Source: UBA7330 sp965243485 (GTDB lineage: Bacteria; Bacteroidota; Bacteroidia; Cytophagales; Cyclobacteriaceae). Taken from it: a DNA stretch of 64,000 nt. Shown here one piece after another: positions 1 through 8,228 of the stretch. Location of the stretch: the NCBI GenBank assembly GCA_965243485.1, contig CBDEVP010000001.1, positions 5,580,001-5,644,000 of the forward strand, in the 5' to 3' direction. The translations under genes and the position numbers were made by a program. The notes under the pieces were generated by a model that worked only from the letters and a program-made list of their open reading frames with translations, was not told where the DNA came from and searched no databases. Positions within the stretch are counted from its first letter, which is position 1. Each line of letters starts with the position of its first letter.

Positions 1-384
1 GATGAAGCCGTAGGTCAGGCTACACAGCTCCGGGTTTGAATCTTTTCTTTTTTTGAGGTATTGGGTCCAGTCATACAGCAGATCAAGGGATATTCTCAGT
101 AGCAGAAAATCCTCGGCAGTCAAAAAGCTCCCTCTGGCTTTAATGCTGACCAGGAAAGGCTGAATATCCATGAAATCCCTGGAAGGAAGCGGATCCCCGG
201 AGCCAAGAATTCTGGTCAATTCATGCGTTTGATCAATCCATCTGGAAATGATTTCGAAATCTGTAGACGGCTGACATTTGTCCACCATCCTTTTACCGAA
301 ATCTGTTTTACACTTTGTTCTGACAAGATCAAAAAGATGGTTCAGTCCCAGCTTTTCCTTAAAATCGGTAGGATAGATGCTCAT
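1..384 (-). CDS. mutS2: Endonuclease MutS2, N-terminal part (cut by window edge)
   Basis: This open frame runs from an ATG at 384 off the left edge, giving 128 codons without a stop. It opens MSIYPTDFKEKLGLNHL and continues with segments such as VDKCQPSTDFEIISRW and LGSGDPLPSRDFMDIQPFL. These match the N-terminal non-ATPase domain of Bacteroidota MutS2-type proteins. MutS2 is a MutS-like ATPase/nuclease that suppresses homologous recombination or acts on branched DNA or stalled ribosomes. The ATPase and Smr domains lie outside the window. Its start is 1 nt beyond the stop of the DUF4296 lipoprotein gene, so the two are probably cotranscribed. Identification is from remembered family sequence only. 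Confidence 0.8.
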   Translation of the reverse strand, partial: MSIYPTDFKEKLGLNHLFDLVRTKCKTDFGKRMVDKCQPSTDFEIISRWIDQTHELTRILGSGDPLPSRDFMDIQPFLVSIKARGSFLTAEDFLLLRISLDLLYDWTQYLKKRKDSNPELCSLTYGFI

Positions 385-385
385 G

Positions 386-730
386 CTATTTAGTGATGTT
401 CTGTTTCAGCATCAGACTGTCGACAATCCGGTCGTACACTTCACCTAACTCTTTACTGTTTTCCACATAATAGATCAGGCTTTGATCGTATTCTTCCTCT
501 GTGATCCCAAGGTCTTCAAAAAGCATCTTCTCATAATGCCTGTATATTACATCTCCGCTGTCACCAGGCAGATAAAGTTTCTGGATCTTTGCTTCCAGCA
601 AATGGATCTCCATCAATACTTCGGTCATTTTGTCCTGATCAAACACACCTTCAGGACGCTTCTCCCTTGCGCAGGCGCATAGAAACAGTACACATAATAT
701 CAAAAATGGTTTTTTCACAAAAAATAACAC
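386..730 (-). CDS. DUF4296 family lipoprotein
   Basis: This 114-residue protein has a lipoprotein signal: a hydrophobic stretch FLILCVLFLCAC with a lipobox cysteine near residue 20. The mature part is short and helical (KMTEVLMEIHLLEAKIQ, then a tyrosine-rich YDQSLIYYVENSKELGEVYDR). This fits DUF4296, a Bacteroidota lipoprotein family of unknown function. It is probably anchored in the outer or inner membrane facing the periplasm. It precedes mutS2 on the same strand and is divergent from the DUF58 gene, with only 49 bp between the two starts. Confidence 0.8.
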   Translation of the reverse strand: MLFFVKKPFLILCVLFLCACAREKRPEGVFDQDKMTEVLMEIHLLEAKIQKLYLPGDSGDVIYRHYEKMLFEDLGITEEEYDQSLIYYVENSKELGEVYDRIVDSLMLKQNITK

Positions 731-752
731 GTATATGTCTAACGGGTATTGT

Positions 753-760
753 TAATTTTG
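753..760 (+). promoter_or_regulatory. Possible -7 promoter element for the DUF58-BatA operon
   Basis: TAATTTTG matches the Bacteroidota -7 consensus TAnnTTTG exactly and lies 20 nt before the ATG at 780. No convincing -33 TTTG is present, and the untranslated leader would be very short, so this is a weak call. Confidence 0.3.
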
Positions 761-779
761 GATTTCAAAAATACTTTGG

Positions 780-1664
780 ATGAAGGAAATCCTCAAAAGA
801 CTTCGGAAATACGAGATTAGGGTGAGGAAAGCCATCAATTCCCAGATGCAGGGAGATTTTCACTCCATTTTCAAGGGGAGTGGCCTCGAATTTGATGATG
901 TAAGGACCTACCAGTACGGCGACGACGTACGTACCATCGACTGGAATGTCACTGCAAAGGGTCATGGTACCTTCGTCAAAACTTTCATAGAAGAAAAAGA
1001 ACAAACCGTATTCTTTCTGCTCGATGTATCGGCCTCTCAGGAGATTGGGCCGGATGGGAGACAAAAAATTGATCTTGGAAAAGAGATCGCAGCCCTGCTC
1101 TCTATCTCAGCCATTCAGGAGAGCAGCCAGGTAGGTTTATTTTGCTTCAGTGATCAGAAAGAGGCTTACATCAAGCCCGGAAAAGGACTCAGACATTCGT
1201 ATGAAATAGTTTCGTCGCTTTTCAAACTGAAACCATCGTCAAAAAAGACCAATATTGATTACGGGATCAAATATGCGCTGGAGTTGTTGAAAAGAAGATC
1301 TGTGATTTTTCTGATCTCGGATTTTGTGGATGAAAATTACATGCATAGCCTTAAAGGTATGGCCAGAAAGCATGACCTGATCGTCATCCAATTGTTTGAG
1401 AAAAGGGAATCGAAGATGCCGGGTCTTGGAATTATTCCACTTTTTGAGAAGGAATCCGGCAAGACACTTTGGGTGAATACTTCCTCGGATAATTTTCGGG
1501 ATGTGATGGAAAGAACGCACAAAAAGGCCAGTTCTGAACTTGAGCAATTCTGTCGAAGAAACGATGTGAATTATCTGGCCATTGAAACCGGGGAAGATTA
1601 TGTGCCCAAACTGATCAAACTTTTCAGACACAGAAATGTAAAATCAGCTCAACGTGCGAGGTAG
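780..1664 (+). CDS. DUF58 domain protein of the aerotolerance (Bat) operon
   Basis: This 294-residue cytoplasmic protein has the DUF58 signature DVRTYQYGDDVRTIDWNVTA at about residues 40-60. It is followed by a von Willebrand A-like fold with a MIDAS-like LLDVSAS near residue 80. DUF58 proteins normally sit beside a MoxR AAA+ ATPase and are thought to help assemble or activate metal-dependent envelope proteins. Here no moxR precedes it: the upstream gene is a divergent lipoprotein. The 3' end overlaps the next gene by 11 nt, which indicates coupling. Identification is firm, but the cellular role is only inferred from the family. Confidence 0.85.
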   Translation: MKEILKRLRKYEIRVRKAINSQMQGDFHSIFKGSGLEFDDVRTYQYGDDVRTIDWNVTAKGHGTFVKTFIEEKEQTVFFLLDVSASQEIGPDGRQKIDLGKEIAALLSISAIQESSQVGLFCFSDQKEAYIKPGKGLRHSYEIVSSLFKLKPSSKKTNIDYGIKYALELLKRRSVIFLISDFVDENYMHSLKGMARKHDLIVIQLFEKRESKMPGLGIIPLFEKESGKTLWVNTSSDNFRDVMERTHKKASSELEQFCRRNDVNYLAIETGEDYVPKLIKLFRHRNVKSAQRAR

Positions 1665-2544
1665 ACCATTATTTTTTATTGCTGTTTTGATGCTTTCCGC
1701 TCCTACATACGGTCAGGAAATCCGGGTACAGGGAGGTTTTGTGCAGGACAGTATTGGTATTGGGGAACCTGTTCAATACTGGTTATCGGCTTCCTATCCG
1801 GAGCAGCTTCAGGTGGTCTTCCCGGATAGTAATTATAATTTCAGGTTTTTCGAGCTGGTAGAAAAGAAATTCATACCTACCAAGGTCCGCAATCCGGGCT
1901 ATTTTGATAGCGCAGTATATACTTTGAGGTCTTTTGAAATTGATTCCGTGCAATACCTCAACCTGCCGGCTATTTTTATCAATCAGCGGGATAGCAACCT
2001 GATCTATGCTCCGCTAGATTCTATTTACACCGAACAGCTCGTAGCAGTTGTCAGTGATACGCTTAGCCTGAAAGAGAATACAGCCTACCGGGAAGTTGCC
2101 GGAAATGTCAATTATCCGCTGATCTGGATCCTGGTCGGATTTTTCCTTGTCATAGTGATAGCCGTCTATTTCTTTTTTGGAGAAAGGATCAAAAGGTATT
2201 TTATCCTTAAAAGGCTGAGTAAGGATTACCGGGTCTTTTCGGATAAGCTCACTCAATCGATCAGGCTGATCAGGGATGGGAAAGACTCGAAAAAGGCAGA
2301 AGATGCACTGAATACATGGAAAGCATTTATGGAAAAACTGGAGAAAAAACCATACAGAAGCCTCACCTCAAAAGAGATCCTGACCTTTTCGGAAACCAGT
2401 GAATTGAAAGATGTGTTGAAAAACATTGACCGAAGTATTTATGGCGGCATCATGGCCGATGATCTGTACAAAGACTTCCAATCCATTGAGGATTTCACAC
2501 AACACAGGTATGGTATTGTGGTAGAAAATATTAAAAATAAGTAA
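1654..2544 (+). CDS. Membrane-anchored protein of the Bat operon (BatD-like position)
   Basis: This 296-residue protein has an N-terminal signal peptide (LFFIAVLMLSAPTYG), a roughly 120-residue beta-rich periplasmic part and one transmembrane helix at about 152-174 (YPLIWILVGFFLVIVIAVYF). A basic, helical cytoplasmic tail follows. Proteins of this layout sit between DUF58 and BatA genes in many Bacteroidota. It overlaps the DUF58 gene by 11 nt and is 2 nt from batA, so it belongs to that operon. I cannot name a function. It probably works with the two von Willebrand A proteins at the inner membrane. Confidence 0.7.
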   Translation: MRGRPLFFIAVLMLSAPTYGQEIRVQGGFVQDSIGIGEPVQYWLSASYPEQLQVVFPDSNYNFRFFELVEKKFIPTKVRNPGYFDSAVYTLRSFEIDSVQYLNLPAIFINQRDSNLIYAPLDSIYTEQLVAVVSDTLSLKENTAYREVAGNVNYPLIWILVGFFLVIVIAVYFFFGERIKRYFILKRLSKDYRVFSDKLTQSIRLIRDGKDSKKAEDALNTWKAFMEKLEKKPYRSLTSKEILTFSETSELKDVLKNIDRSIYGGIMADDLYKDFQSIEDFTQHRYGIVVENIKNK

Positions 2545-2546
2545 TC

Positions 2547-3578
2547 ATGCAATCCTGGTTTTCGTTCAGATGGTTTACAGCTTCCACATGGAATTCCTTT
2601 GAATGGGAAAACCCTTTCTGGTTGTATATGATCCCGCTGATCCCGCTGATCATGATCATTCGCTGGCTGATCATGACACGACTGGTCCAAAAGCTCCCGG
2701 TTGCCCTGACAAAAAAGGACCTGAAGAGCGACCCGATCTCAATTCTGAGGCATGTACCACCTTTTCTATTTATGATGGCCTTAATACTGGTACTGGTTGC
2801 TCTTGCCCGCCCGCAGTCTACCAATGAGCAGGTGGAACAGTGGAGTGAAGGTATTGATATCATGCTGGTCATTGACATTTCCGAGTCGATGAACATAGAG
2901 GACTTCAGACCTAACCGTCTGGAGGCTGCCAAGGATGTGGCCAGAAACTTTGTGGCCGGTCGATTCCAGGACCGGATCGGGCTTGTGGTTTTTTCTGGGG
3001 ATGCCTTTTCGCGGGCCCCGCTCACGACAGATTATGACCTGCTGAATACGTACATTGATGATATCTCATTTGACCTGATTGAAAGCAGGGGAACAGCCAT
3101 CGGGAGTTCTATAGCTGTGGCCACCAACCGCCTCCGGGAGTCTGAATCTGCCTCCAAGGTGATGATCCTGCTGAGCGATGGTGACAACACAGCCGGCAAT
3201 ATTGATCCGGTGACTGCCGCCAAGCTGGCGCATGCCTACGATATCAAGATCTATACGATCGCCATCGGCAAAGAGGGTAAAGTGCCTTTCGGAACAGACT
3301 TCTTCGGCAGACCAAGGTATGTCGAAAACACCCTCGATGAGACCAATCTTCGGGAAATTGCCAAAATCGGGAATGGAAAATTTTACCGGGTATCAGATAA
3401 AGAAGCCCTGCAAATGGTTTTTAACGAAATTGACCGGCTGGAAAAAGCGGAGATCAAAGAAACGCGGTACAAGGACACAACTGATTACTACATAGTGTAC
3501 CTTAAGTGGGCATTGGTTTTCTTTCTCCTGTGGGTGCTGCTGAAGTCTACCTTCATGACGAATGCACTGACGGATTGA
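2547..3578 (+). CDS. batA: BatA-type von Willebrand factor A membrane protein
   Basis: This 343-residue inner-membrane protein has hydrophobic helices near residues 24-42 and 68-86 and a C-terminal one near 318-336, enclosing a von Willebrand A domain. The MIDAS DxSxS motif is complete (VIDISES, residues 108-114), with the downstream TD and LLSDGDN elements. This is the BatA layout from the Bacteroides aerotolerance operon. It ends the three-gene operon. BatB, the TPR protein BatC and BatE-type genes, which often follow, are absent because the next gene lies on the opposite strand. Confidence 0.88.
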   Translation: MQSWFSFRWFTASTWNSFEWENPFWLYMIPLIPLIMIIRWLIMTRLVQKLPVALTKKDLKSDPISILRHVPPFLFMMALILVLVALARPQSTNEQVEQWSEGIDIMLVIDISESMNIEDFRPNRLEAAKDVARNFVAGRFQDRIGLVVFSGDAFSRAPLTTDYDLLNTYIDDISFDLIESRGTAIGSSIAVATNRLRESESASKVMILLSDGDNTAGNIDPVTAAKLAHAYDIKIYTIAIGKEGKVPFGTDFFGRPRYVENTLDETNLREIAKIGNGKFYRVSDKEALQMVFNEIDRLEKAEIKETRYKDTTDYYIVYLKWALVFFLLWVLLKSTFMTNALTD

Positions 3579-3591
3579 TTTTTGACAATGT

Positions 3592-3620
3592 ACAACCTTT
3601 GGGTAGCTAGTGTAGGTTGT
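3592..3620. terminator. Weak hairpin between batA and the DUF559 gene
   Basis: ACAACCT at 3592-3598 pairs with AGGTTGT at 3614-3620 in the 46-bp gap between convergent genes. It could stop transcription from both sides, but no U-tract is evident and the stem is only 7 bp. Confidence 0.25.
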
Positions 3621-3624
3621 CATA

Positions 3625-4053
3625 TTACCTTTTCTTTTTTCCTCTGACTGGTGAAGAAATTCCACTAGCTTCCATTATTCGCTTTACATTCTCTTCAATT
3701 TCTTCACTAACCCAATTGATTTGATTCAATACTTCATCATCTGTAAACCTGATCACTGTAAAGCCAGCATCTTCCAACTGAGCTTGTCTTAATTTATCCT
3801 TTTTGATGACATCCTCATAGGTATGGGTAATCCCATCTACCTCAATAATGAGTTTTAGTTCCTTACACATAAAGTCCGCAATATAGATCAGAACTGGTCT
3901 CTGTCTACGGAATGTGAATCCCAATACACCTCCAGCTCTCAAGACATATTTCCATAGGCAAGCCTCAGCTTTTGTCATATTATTTCTCAGCTTTTGAGCA
4001 TTGGGTTTTAAGTATTTATTATATCTGTAATTATTTGTAGGTGATGGTTCCAT
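3625..4053 (-). CDS. DUF559 endonuclease-domain protein
   Basis: This 142-residue protein opens with NAQKLRNNMTKAEACLWKYV and has a core reading LKLIIEVDGITH, then LRQAQLEDAGFTVIRFTDDEV. That is the DUF559 (Vsr/restriction-endonuclease-like) fold, in which the E-V-D strand and the IRF strand carry acidic and basic residues. Such small solitary proteins are common in Bacteroidota, and their substrate is unknown. The gene stands alone on the minus strand, followed on its 5' side by a large G/C-tract palindrome (4136-4213). Such gene-plus-palindrome pairs suggest, without proving, a mobile or repeat-associated role. Confidence 0.85.
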   Translation of the reverse strand: MEPSPTNNYRYNKYLKPNAQKLRNNMTKAEACLWKYVLRAGGVLGFTFRRQRPVLIYIADFMCKELKLIIEVDGITHTYEDVIKKDKLRQAQLEDAGFTVIRFTDDEVLNQINWVSEEIEENVKRIMEASGISSPVRGKKKR

Positions 4054-4135
4054 TCATTCAAGGTAGTGATTTCATCAGTGTTTTTATCAAGGGATTTCAA
4101 AAACATTTTGACCTCTACTCCCAAGAGAAGAAAAC

Positions 4136-4213
4136 CTTTCCCCCTTTGGAGGGGGTGAAGGGGGAGGAGAACATTTTGATTCCTCCCCCTTGCCCCCTCA
4201 ATGAGGGGGAAAG
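4136..4213. repeat. 78-nt G/C-tract palindrome next to the DUF559 gene
   Basis: The outer arms CTTTCCCCC (4136-4144) and GGGGGAAAG (4205-4213) pair perfectly. Inside them, AGGGGGtgAAGGGGGAGGA pairs with TCCTCCCCCTTgcCCCCT around a short A+T-rich loop. The result is one very stable hairpin or cruciform. A related half-element occurs at 19072-19112. The remaining bases between 4054 and 4262 show no gene. Confidence 0.8.
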
Positions 4214-4262
4214 ATTTCTCTGAAAAGGCTATTACTAACCTACCCGTTGAGACGAAAGTTAG

Positions 4263-4886
4263 CTACCCAAAATTTGAAAAGAGGAAGAAAAACATGTGAA
4301 GCCCAAAGAGGATCAGGATCACGCCCACTGACCGGTTCATGATCATAATGGAATTGGGGGTCACGACAGACCGTAGTCTGTTTGCCAGGAATGCTTTCAG
4401 CAGATCCGTAGAGAAAATAGTGGTCAGTACGCCCAAAAAGAAATAGGGTTGCTGGGTGGCTGTGTATTCAAACTTTACTGATACCAAACCAATGATACCC
4501 ATCCAGAATACCAGGATGAATGGGTTAAAGCCATTCAATAGAAAACCCTTGGCAACATATTTAAGGTTATTTACGTCCTGAGTCGGATCAATCTGATTGG
4601 TATATAGCTTAGGTTTTTTAAACCAGGAATAGATCCCATAGGATATCAGAACTATCGCACCGACGATGGAGACCCAAATCTTGAATCGATCGCTTTCCAT
4701 CCAGGAAGTGATACCCATCAGTGATAAAACCACAAAAACGGAATCACTGAGCGAAATCCCGATCGCCAGCAGGATCGCTTTTCTGAATCCCTTTTGAACG
4801 CTTGTCTGAACGAGTGAGAAAAATGCTGGTCCTAAAGAAAAAATAAAGATCAATCCAAACAGTAGTCCATTAAGAAATGGCGTCAT
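4263..4886 (-). CDS. LysE/RhtB family amino-acid exporter
   Basis: This 207-residue integral membrane protein has about six hydrophobic helices. The N-terminus carries the LysE family pattern (LGPAFFSLVQTSVQKGFRKA, then IGISLSDSVFV near residues 40-52). Members export amino acids or related small molecules by proton-driven antiport, but the substrate cannot be read from sequence. The gene overlaps the 3' end of the GH3 gene by 17 nt and is presumably translated from the same transcript. A functional link between the two is not obvious. Confidence 0.82.
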   Translation of the reverse strand: MTPFLNGLLFGLIFIFSLGPAFFSLVQTSVQKGFRKAILLAIGISLSDSVFVVLSLMGITSWMESDRFKIWVSIVGAIVLISYGIYSWFKKPKLYTNQIDPTQDVNNLKYVAKGFLLNGFNPFILVFWMGIIGLVSVKFEYTATQQPYFFLGVLTTIFSTDLLKAFLANRLRSVVTPNSIMIMNRSVGVILILFGLHMFFFLFSNFG

Positions 4887-6432
4887 TGAGATGATTTTTA
4901 TGTAAAAACTCCCGCCAAAGATGGGCCTTTTCTCTCTTTAATACACGCGGAAACTTATTTTGTCCGCCCTCTTTTCCCTGTTCCTTCATCCAGTCATAGA
5001 ATAAGTGACTTGGCAAAATGTTGATATTCAGCTCTTTAAGTGCGTGTGCGCGCTCCACCGCATAGTCATCATTCAGCACCTTCAAATGAGCATCCAGCTT
5101 TTCCCTGAACAGGTCCTCGTCTACCTGATCGTCTGTACCAATATACCAGGAATGTGCGAATAATGTACCGTGTGGTTCACCGATCACGGTGAACTCCCGG
5201 ATATCCAGATTCAACTCTTCGCTCACCAGCTCAACGGCCTTATTCATATTATCCATCGACAGGTGTTCACCACACAGACTCAGGAAGAGTTTGGTCCTGC
5301 CCGTGATCACGATCTCAGGTTCTTCGAGCGAGACAAACCTGATCACATCCCCAATCAGGTATCGCCATGTGCCGGCATTGGTGGTGATGAGCAATGCATA
5401 GTCGACGTTTTCCTTCACCTCCTGGATACTCAGTGTGGTAGGATGCTCTCTTAGATCACCTTCTTCGGTGAAATTCTCTTCATTGAATGGAATGAACTCA
5501 TAAAAGATCCCATTGTTGAGGACCAGTCTCATCGATTTCCTTTCGGGAAAGGCCTGAAAAGCGATGAATCCTTCGCTGGCCAGGTAGGTTTCCATAAAGA
5601 TCAGTGGTCTGGAAACCAGCTTATCAAAACCCTTTCGGTAGGGCTCAAAGGGCACACCTCCATGAACGAAGATGGAAAGGTTTGGCCAGATGTCGTGGAT
5701 CGATTCCACCTGGTAGGCATGGATGATCTTTTCCATCAATATCTGCAGCCAGGCGGGTACCCCCACGATGATTCCGATGTCCCAGTCATTGGCTTTTTCC
5801 ACAATCTCATCCAGCTTTTTTCCCCAGTCGATGGTTTTTGCGATCTTTTTGCCCGGCTTGTAAAAATGTTGAAACCAAAACGGGATCTGGGAGGTGGTGA
5901 TGCCGCTGAGATCACCTTCGAAATAGTCGCCATGCTTCCTCAGGTTGGTACTCCCCCCGAGCATCAGTATGCCTTTAGTGAAAAAATTATCAGGAAGGTT
6001 ATACTTCGACAAAGAAAGGATCTGTCTGATGCTTGTCTTACGGATCGACTTGATCATCTCCTTTGTGATGGGGATGTGCTTACTGGAAGCGCCCGATGTA
6101 CCGCTGCTCAATGCGTAATATTTTATCCTGCCGGGCCAGCATATATTGGTTTCACCTGCCCTCGTCCGGTGCCACCATTCCCTGTCCATTTTGTCATAAT
6201 CGAAGATAGGGATCTCGCGCTTGAAAATCTGGTAGTATTTATTCTCCGGTTGCTGCTTAAAATTCTTCAGGATCTCATCGAAATGATATGCTTTCCCAAA
6301 CTCAGTCTGTCTGCAGTGGATCATCAGCTTGCTCAGCTCCTGCTTCTGAAGGTTTGCAGGAGTGGTATACTGTTGTTCCAGACTTTCCCGTAAAGTGATC
6401 CCTTTTTTGAGTAGTGTTCCAATTATCGCCAT
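4870..6432 (-). CDS. GH3 family acyl-adenylate/amidosynthetase-like protein
   Basis: This 520-residue cytoplasmic protein has the nucleotide-binding loop YALSSGTSGASSKHIPIT at about residues 106-123, YLASEGFIAFQ near the middle and the GDVIRF motif further on. These are hallmarks of the GH3 family within the adenylate-forming enzymes. Plant members conjugate acyl hormones to amino acids, while the bacterial substrate is unknown. The length matches bacterial homologues. It is the first gene of a two-gene unit with the LysE-type exporter, so a conjugate-and-export function is conceivable but speculative. Confidence 0.88.
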   Translation of the reverse strand: MAIIGTLLKKGITLRESLEQQYTTPANLQKQELSKLMIHCRQTEFGKAYHFDEILKNFKQQPENKYYQIFKREIPIFDYDKMDREWWHRTRAGETNICWPGRIKYYALSSGTSGASSKHIPITKEMIKSIRKTSIRQILSLSKYNLPDNFFTKGILMLGGSTNLRKHGDYFEGDLSGITTSQIPFWFQHFYKPGKKIAKTIDWGKKLDEIVEKANDWDIGIIVGVPAWLQILMEKIIHAYQVESIHDIWPNLSIFVHGGVPFEPYRKGFDKLVSRPLIFMETYLASEGFIAFQAFPERKSMRLVLNNGIFYEFIPFNEENFTEEGDLREHPTTLSIQEVKENVDYALLITTNAGTWRYLIGDVIRFVSLEEPEIVITGRTKLFLSLCGEHLSMDNMNKAVELVSEELNLDIREFTVIGEPHGTLFAHSWYIGTDDQVDEDLFREKLDAHLKVLNDDYAVERAHALKELNINILPSHLFYDWMKEQGKEGGQNKFPRVLKREKAHLWREFLHKNHLNDAIS

Positions 6433-6460
6433 GCCTTCGCCTATTTCAATTTTGGGTTCC

Positions 6461-6468
6461 TAGATTTG
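6461..6468 (+). promoter_or_regulatory. Possible -7 promoter element for yggS
   Basis: TAGATTTG fits TAnnTTTG and lies 39 nt upstream of the ATG at 6508, in the 75-bp gap between divergent genes. A -33 TTTG at the expected distance was not found. Confidence 0.4.
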
Positions 6469-6507
6469 CAAAACAAAAATGTTAAAATCATTTTTAAGAT
6501 AAGATAA

Positions 6508-7185
6508 ATGTCTCAAATACAAGAAAATATTGAACACTTAAGATCCTCTATTGCAACCTTCCCCTGCAAACTGGTAGCGATCAGTAAGACCAAACCGCCG
6601 GCAGACATCCTCGAAGCCTACGAGGCAGGCCAGCAGGACTTCGGTGAAAACAAGGTGCAGGAGTTGACATCCAAGTATGAAGAATTGCCGAAAGATATCC
6701 GGTGGCATATGGTGGGTCATCTGCAGAGAAATAAAGTGAAATACATTGCGCCTTTTGTGCATCTCATTCATAGCATCGATTCCTTAAAACTTCTAAAGGA
6801 GGTAAACAAACAAGCCGCAAAGGTGGATCGCGTCATTGATGTATTATTACAGGCCCACATTGCGGAGGAATCAACAAAATTTGGGTTCGACCTGGATGAA
6901 CTCAAAAAATTTAAAGGGTCAGATGAGTTGAATGATCTCAAAAACGTGCGGATTACCGGGTTAATGGGCATGGCCACCTTTACGGAGGATGAAGCGCAGA
7001 TCCGAAGGGAATTCAATGCATTGAAAACGATATTTGATCACCTGAAATCGCTCACACTACCGGAAAACGTACATATGAACGAGCTTTCCATGGGTATGAG
7101 TGGTGATTATCAGATCGCTTTGGAATGTGGCAGCACGATGATCCGCGTGGGATCTTCTATTTTCGGAGAGCGTAATTATCAGTGA
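6508..7185 (+). CDS. yggS: YggS/PROSC family pyridoxal-phosphate homeostasis protein
   Basis: This 225-residue single-domain PLP-binding barrel keeps every family landmark. The PLP lysine is in LVAISKTKP (K27), followed by FGENKVQE, WHMVGHLQRNK, ELSMGMSGDY and the phosphate-binding end TMIRVGSSIFGERNY. YggS-type proteins control intracellular PLP and have no known catalytic turnover. It stands alone on the plus strand and abuts the convergent DUF1573 gene with no spacer, so the two transcripts must overlap. Confidence 0.93.
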   Translation: MSQIQENIEHLRSSIATFPCKLVAISKTKPPADILEAYEAGQQDFGENKVQELTSKYEELPKDIRWHMVGHLQRNKVKYIAPFVHLIHSIDSLKLLKEVNKQAAKVDRVIDVLLQAHIAEESTKFGFDLDELKKFKGSDELNDLKNVRITGLMGMATFTEDEAQIRREFNALKTIFDHLKSLTLPENVHMNELSMGMSGDYQIALECGSTMIRVGSSIFGERNYQ

Positions 7186-7605
7186 TTACTGTTCATTGCT
7201 GGCTGGCATCAGAACATTTCCCGTCAAGGTCACCCGCTCAGGATTATTGATCGCATTAGAGTACACTGTAATCACTTTGGCCTGCATGCCTCGTTTTCCA
7301 ACACTATTGAAGACTACTTTCAGCTGCGTGGTATCACCTGGAGCCAAAGCTTCTCTGGACCAGTTGGGTGCAGTGCAACCGCAGGTAGTTCTTACATCAG
7401 AGATCACCAGCGGGTCAGATCCGATGTTGGTATACAAAAAATCATGTTGTACCTTATCTCCCTGAGTGACCTCACCAAAATCATATTTGCTCTCCAGAAA
7501 TTTGATCTGCGGCCCGTCTACGACGGTCTCAATATCTTTATCAGGAGCCTGTGCCAGAATGATATATGCAAAAAACAAGGTAAAAATTGACAGTACGTAT
7601 TTCAT
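7186..7605 (-). CDS. DUF1573 periplasmic protein
   Basis: This 139-residue protein has a signal peptide (YVLSIFTLFFAYIILAQA) and one DUF1573 immunoglobulin-like domain. The domain shows the usual FGEVTQGDKVQHDFLYTNIG, a cysteine pair in TTCGCTAP and a final NAINNPERVTLTG strand. The family is common in Bacteroidota and is exported. Its function is unknown, though it resembles ASPM/hydin-like adhesion or scaffold domains. The gene is monocistronic and abuts yggS tail to tail. Confidence 0.87.
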   Translation of the reverse strand: MKYVLSIFTLFFAYIILAQAPDKDIETVVDGPQIKFLESKYDFGEVTQGDKVQHDFLYTNIGSDPLVISDVRTTCGCTAPNWSREALAPGDTTQLKVVFNSVGKRGMQAKVITVYSNAINNPERVTLTGNVLMPASNEQ

Positions 7606-7687
7606 CGCTTCTATTTACTTTAAGATCTTTAAAGTTAACGATGTATTTTCATTTAAGGTTCTCAAAAAATAAAACGAATATCAACTT

Positions 7688-8170
7688 GTGAATGACATTA
7701 ACAAATTCGGACAAAAAGTAAGGGTAAGGGTCTGCGGGCTCCTGGAGGAAAATGAAGCAATTCTCCTTCTCAGGCATCTGCATGTCGGCAAAAAGGGATA
7801 TCTATGGTCTCCTCCAGGCGGTGGTGTGGAATTTGGTGAGGAAAGTGAAAAAACTTTAATCAGGGAATTCCACGAAGAAACCGGTCTAACAGTGGATATA
7901 GATCAATTTTTATTTGTCAATGAGTATATGGATGACCGGTTCCACGCTTTGGAGCTTTTTTATTCGGTAAAAAGAACCGGAGGAAGTTTCAAGCTTGGAA
8001 AAGACCCTGAATTGGCCAAAAAAAGCCAAATACTGGATGAAATCAGCTTTATTAGATATGATGAACTCCAGAAAATGGATTCGCTGACGATCCATAACGC
8101 TTTTTCACACGTCAGAAATCCCGGAGATATATTCGATATCAGAGGACTCATCAAATTTATCAATATTTAA
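7688..8170 (+). CDS. Nudix hydrolase
   Basis: This 160-residue protein has a perfect Nudix box GX5EX7REUXEEXGU at about residues 44-66 (it ends REFHEETGL). Nudix enzymes cleave nucleoside diphosphates linked to another group, and the Glu cluster binds Mg2+. The start is a GTG at 7688 followed by AATGAC, with no in-frame ATG upstream. An N-terminal strand VRVRVCGLLEENEAILLL is typical of the MutT/ADP-ribose type. Substrate is not predictable. It stands alone upstream of the 8229 gene. Confidence 0.88.
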   Translation: MNDINKFGQKVRVRVCGLLEENEAILLLRHLHVGKKGYLWSPPGGGVEFGEESEKTLIREFHEETGLTVDIDQFLFVNEYMDDRFHALELFYSVKRTGGSFKLGKDPELAKKSQILDEISFIRYDELQKMDSLTIHNAFSHVRNPGDIFDIRGLIKFINI

Positions 8171-8186
8171 AGATCGTGCGTTTTAG

Positions 8187-8194
8187 TACTTTTG
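8187..8194 (+). promoter_or_regulatory. Possible -7 promoter element upstream of the 8229 gene
   Basis: TACTTTTG matches TAnnTTTG 35 nt before the ATG at 8229. A TTTA about 20 nt further upstream could be a degenerate -33 box. It would drive the 8229-DUF3822-coaD run. Confidence 0.4.
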
Positions 8195-8228
8195 TGAAGA
8201 ATATTTATTATTGCAAAAAACCTAACGT

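Noticed and set aside
5662..6393. A 243-residue plus-strand protein opposite the GH3 gene
   Set aside because: It is a long antisense shadow of a clearly conserved gene.
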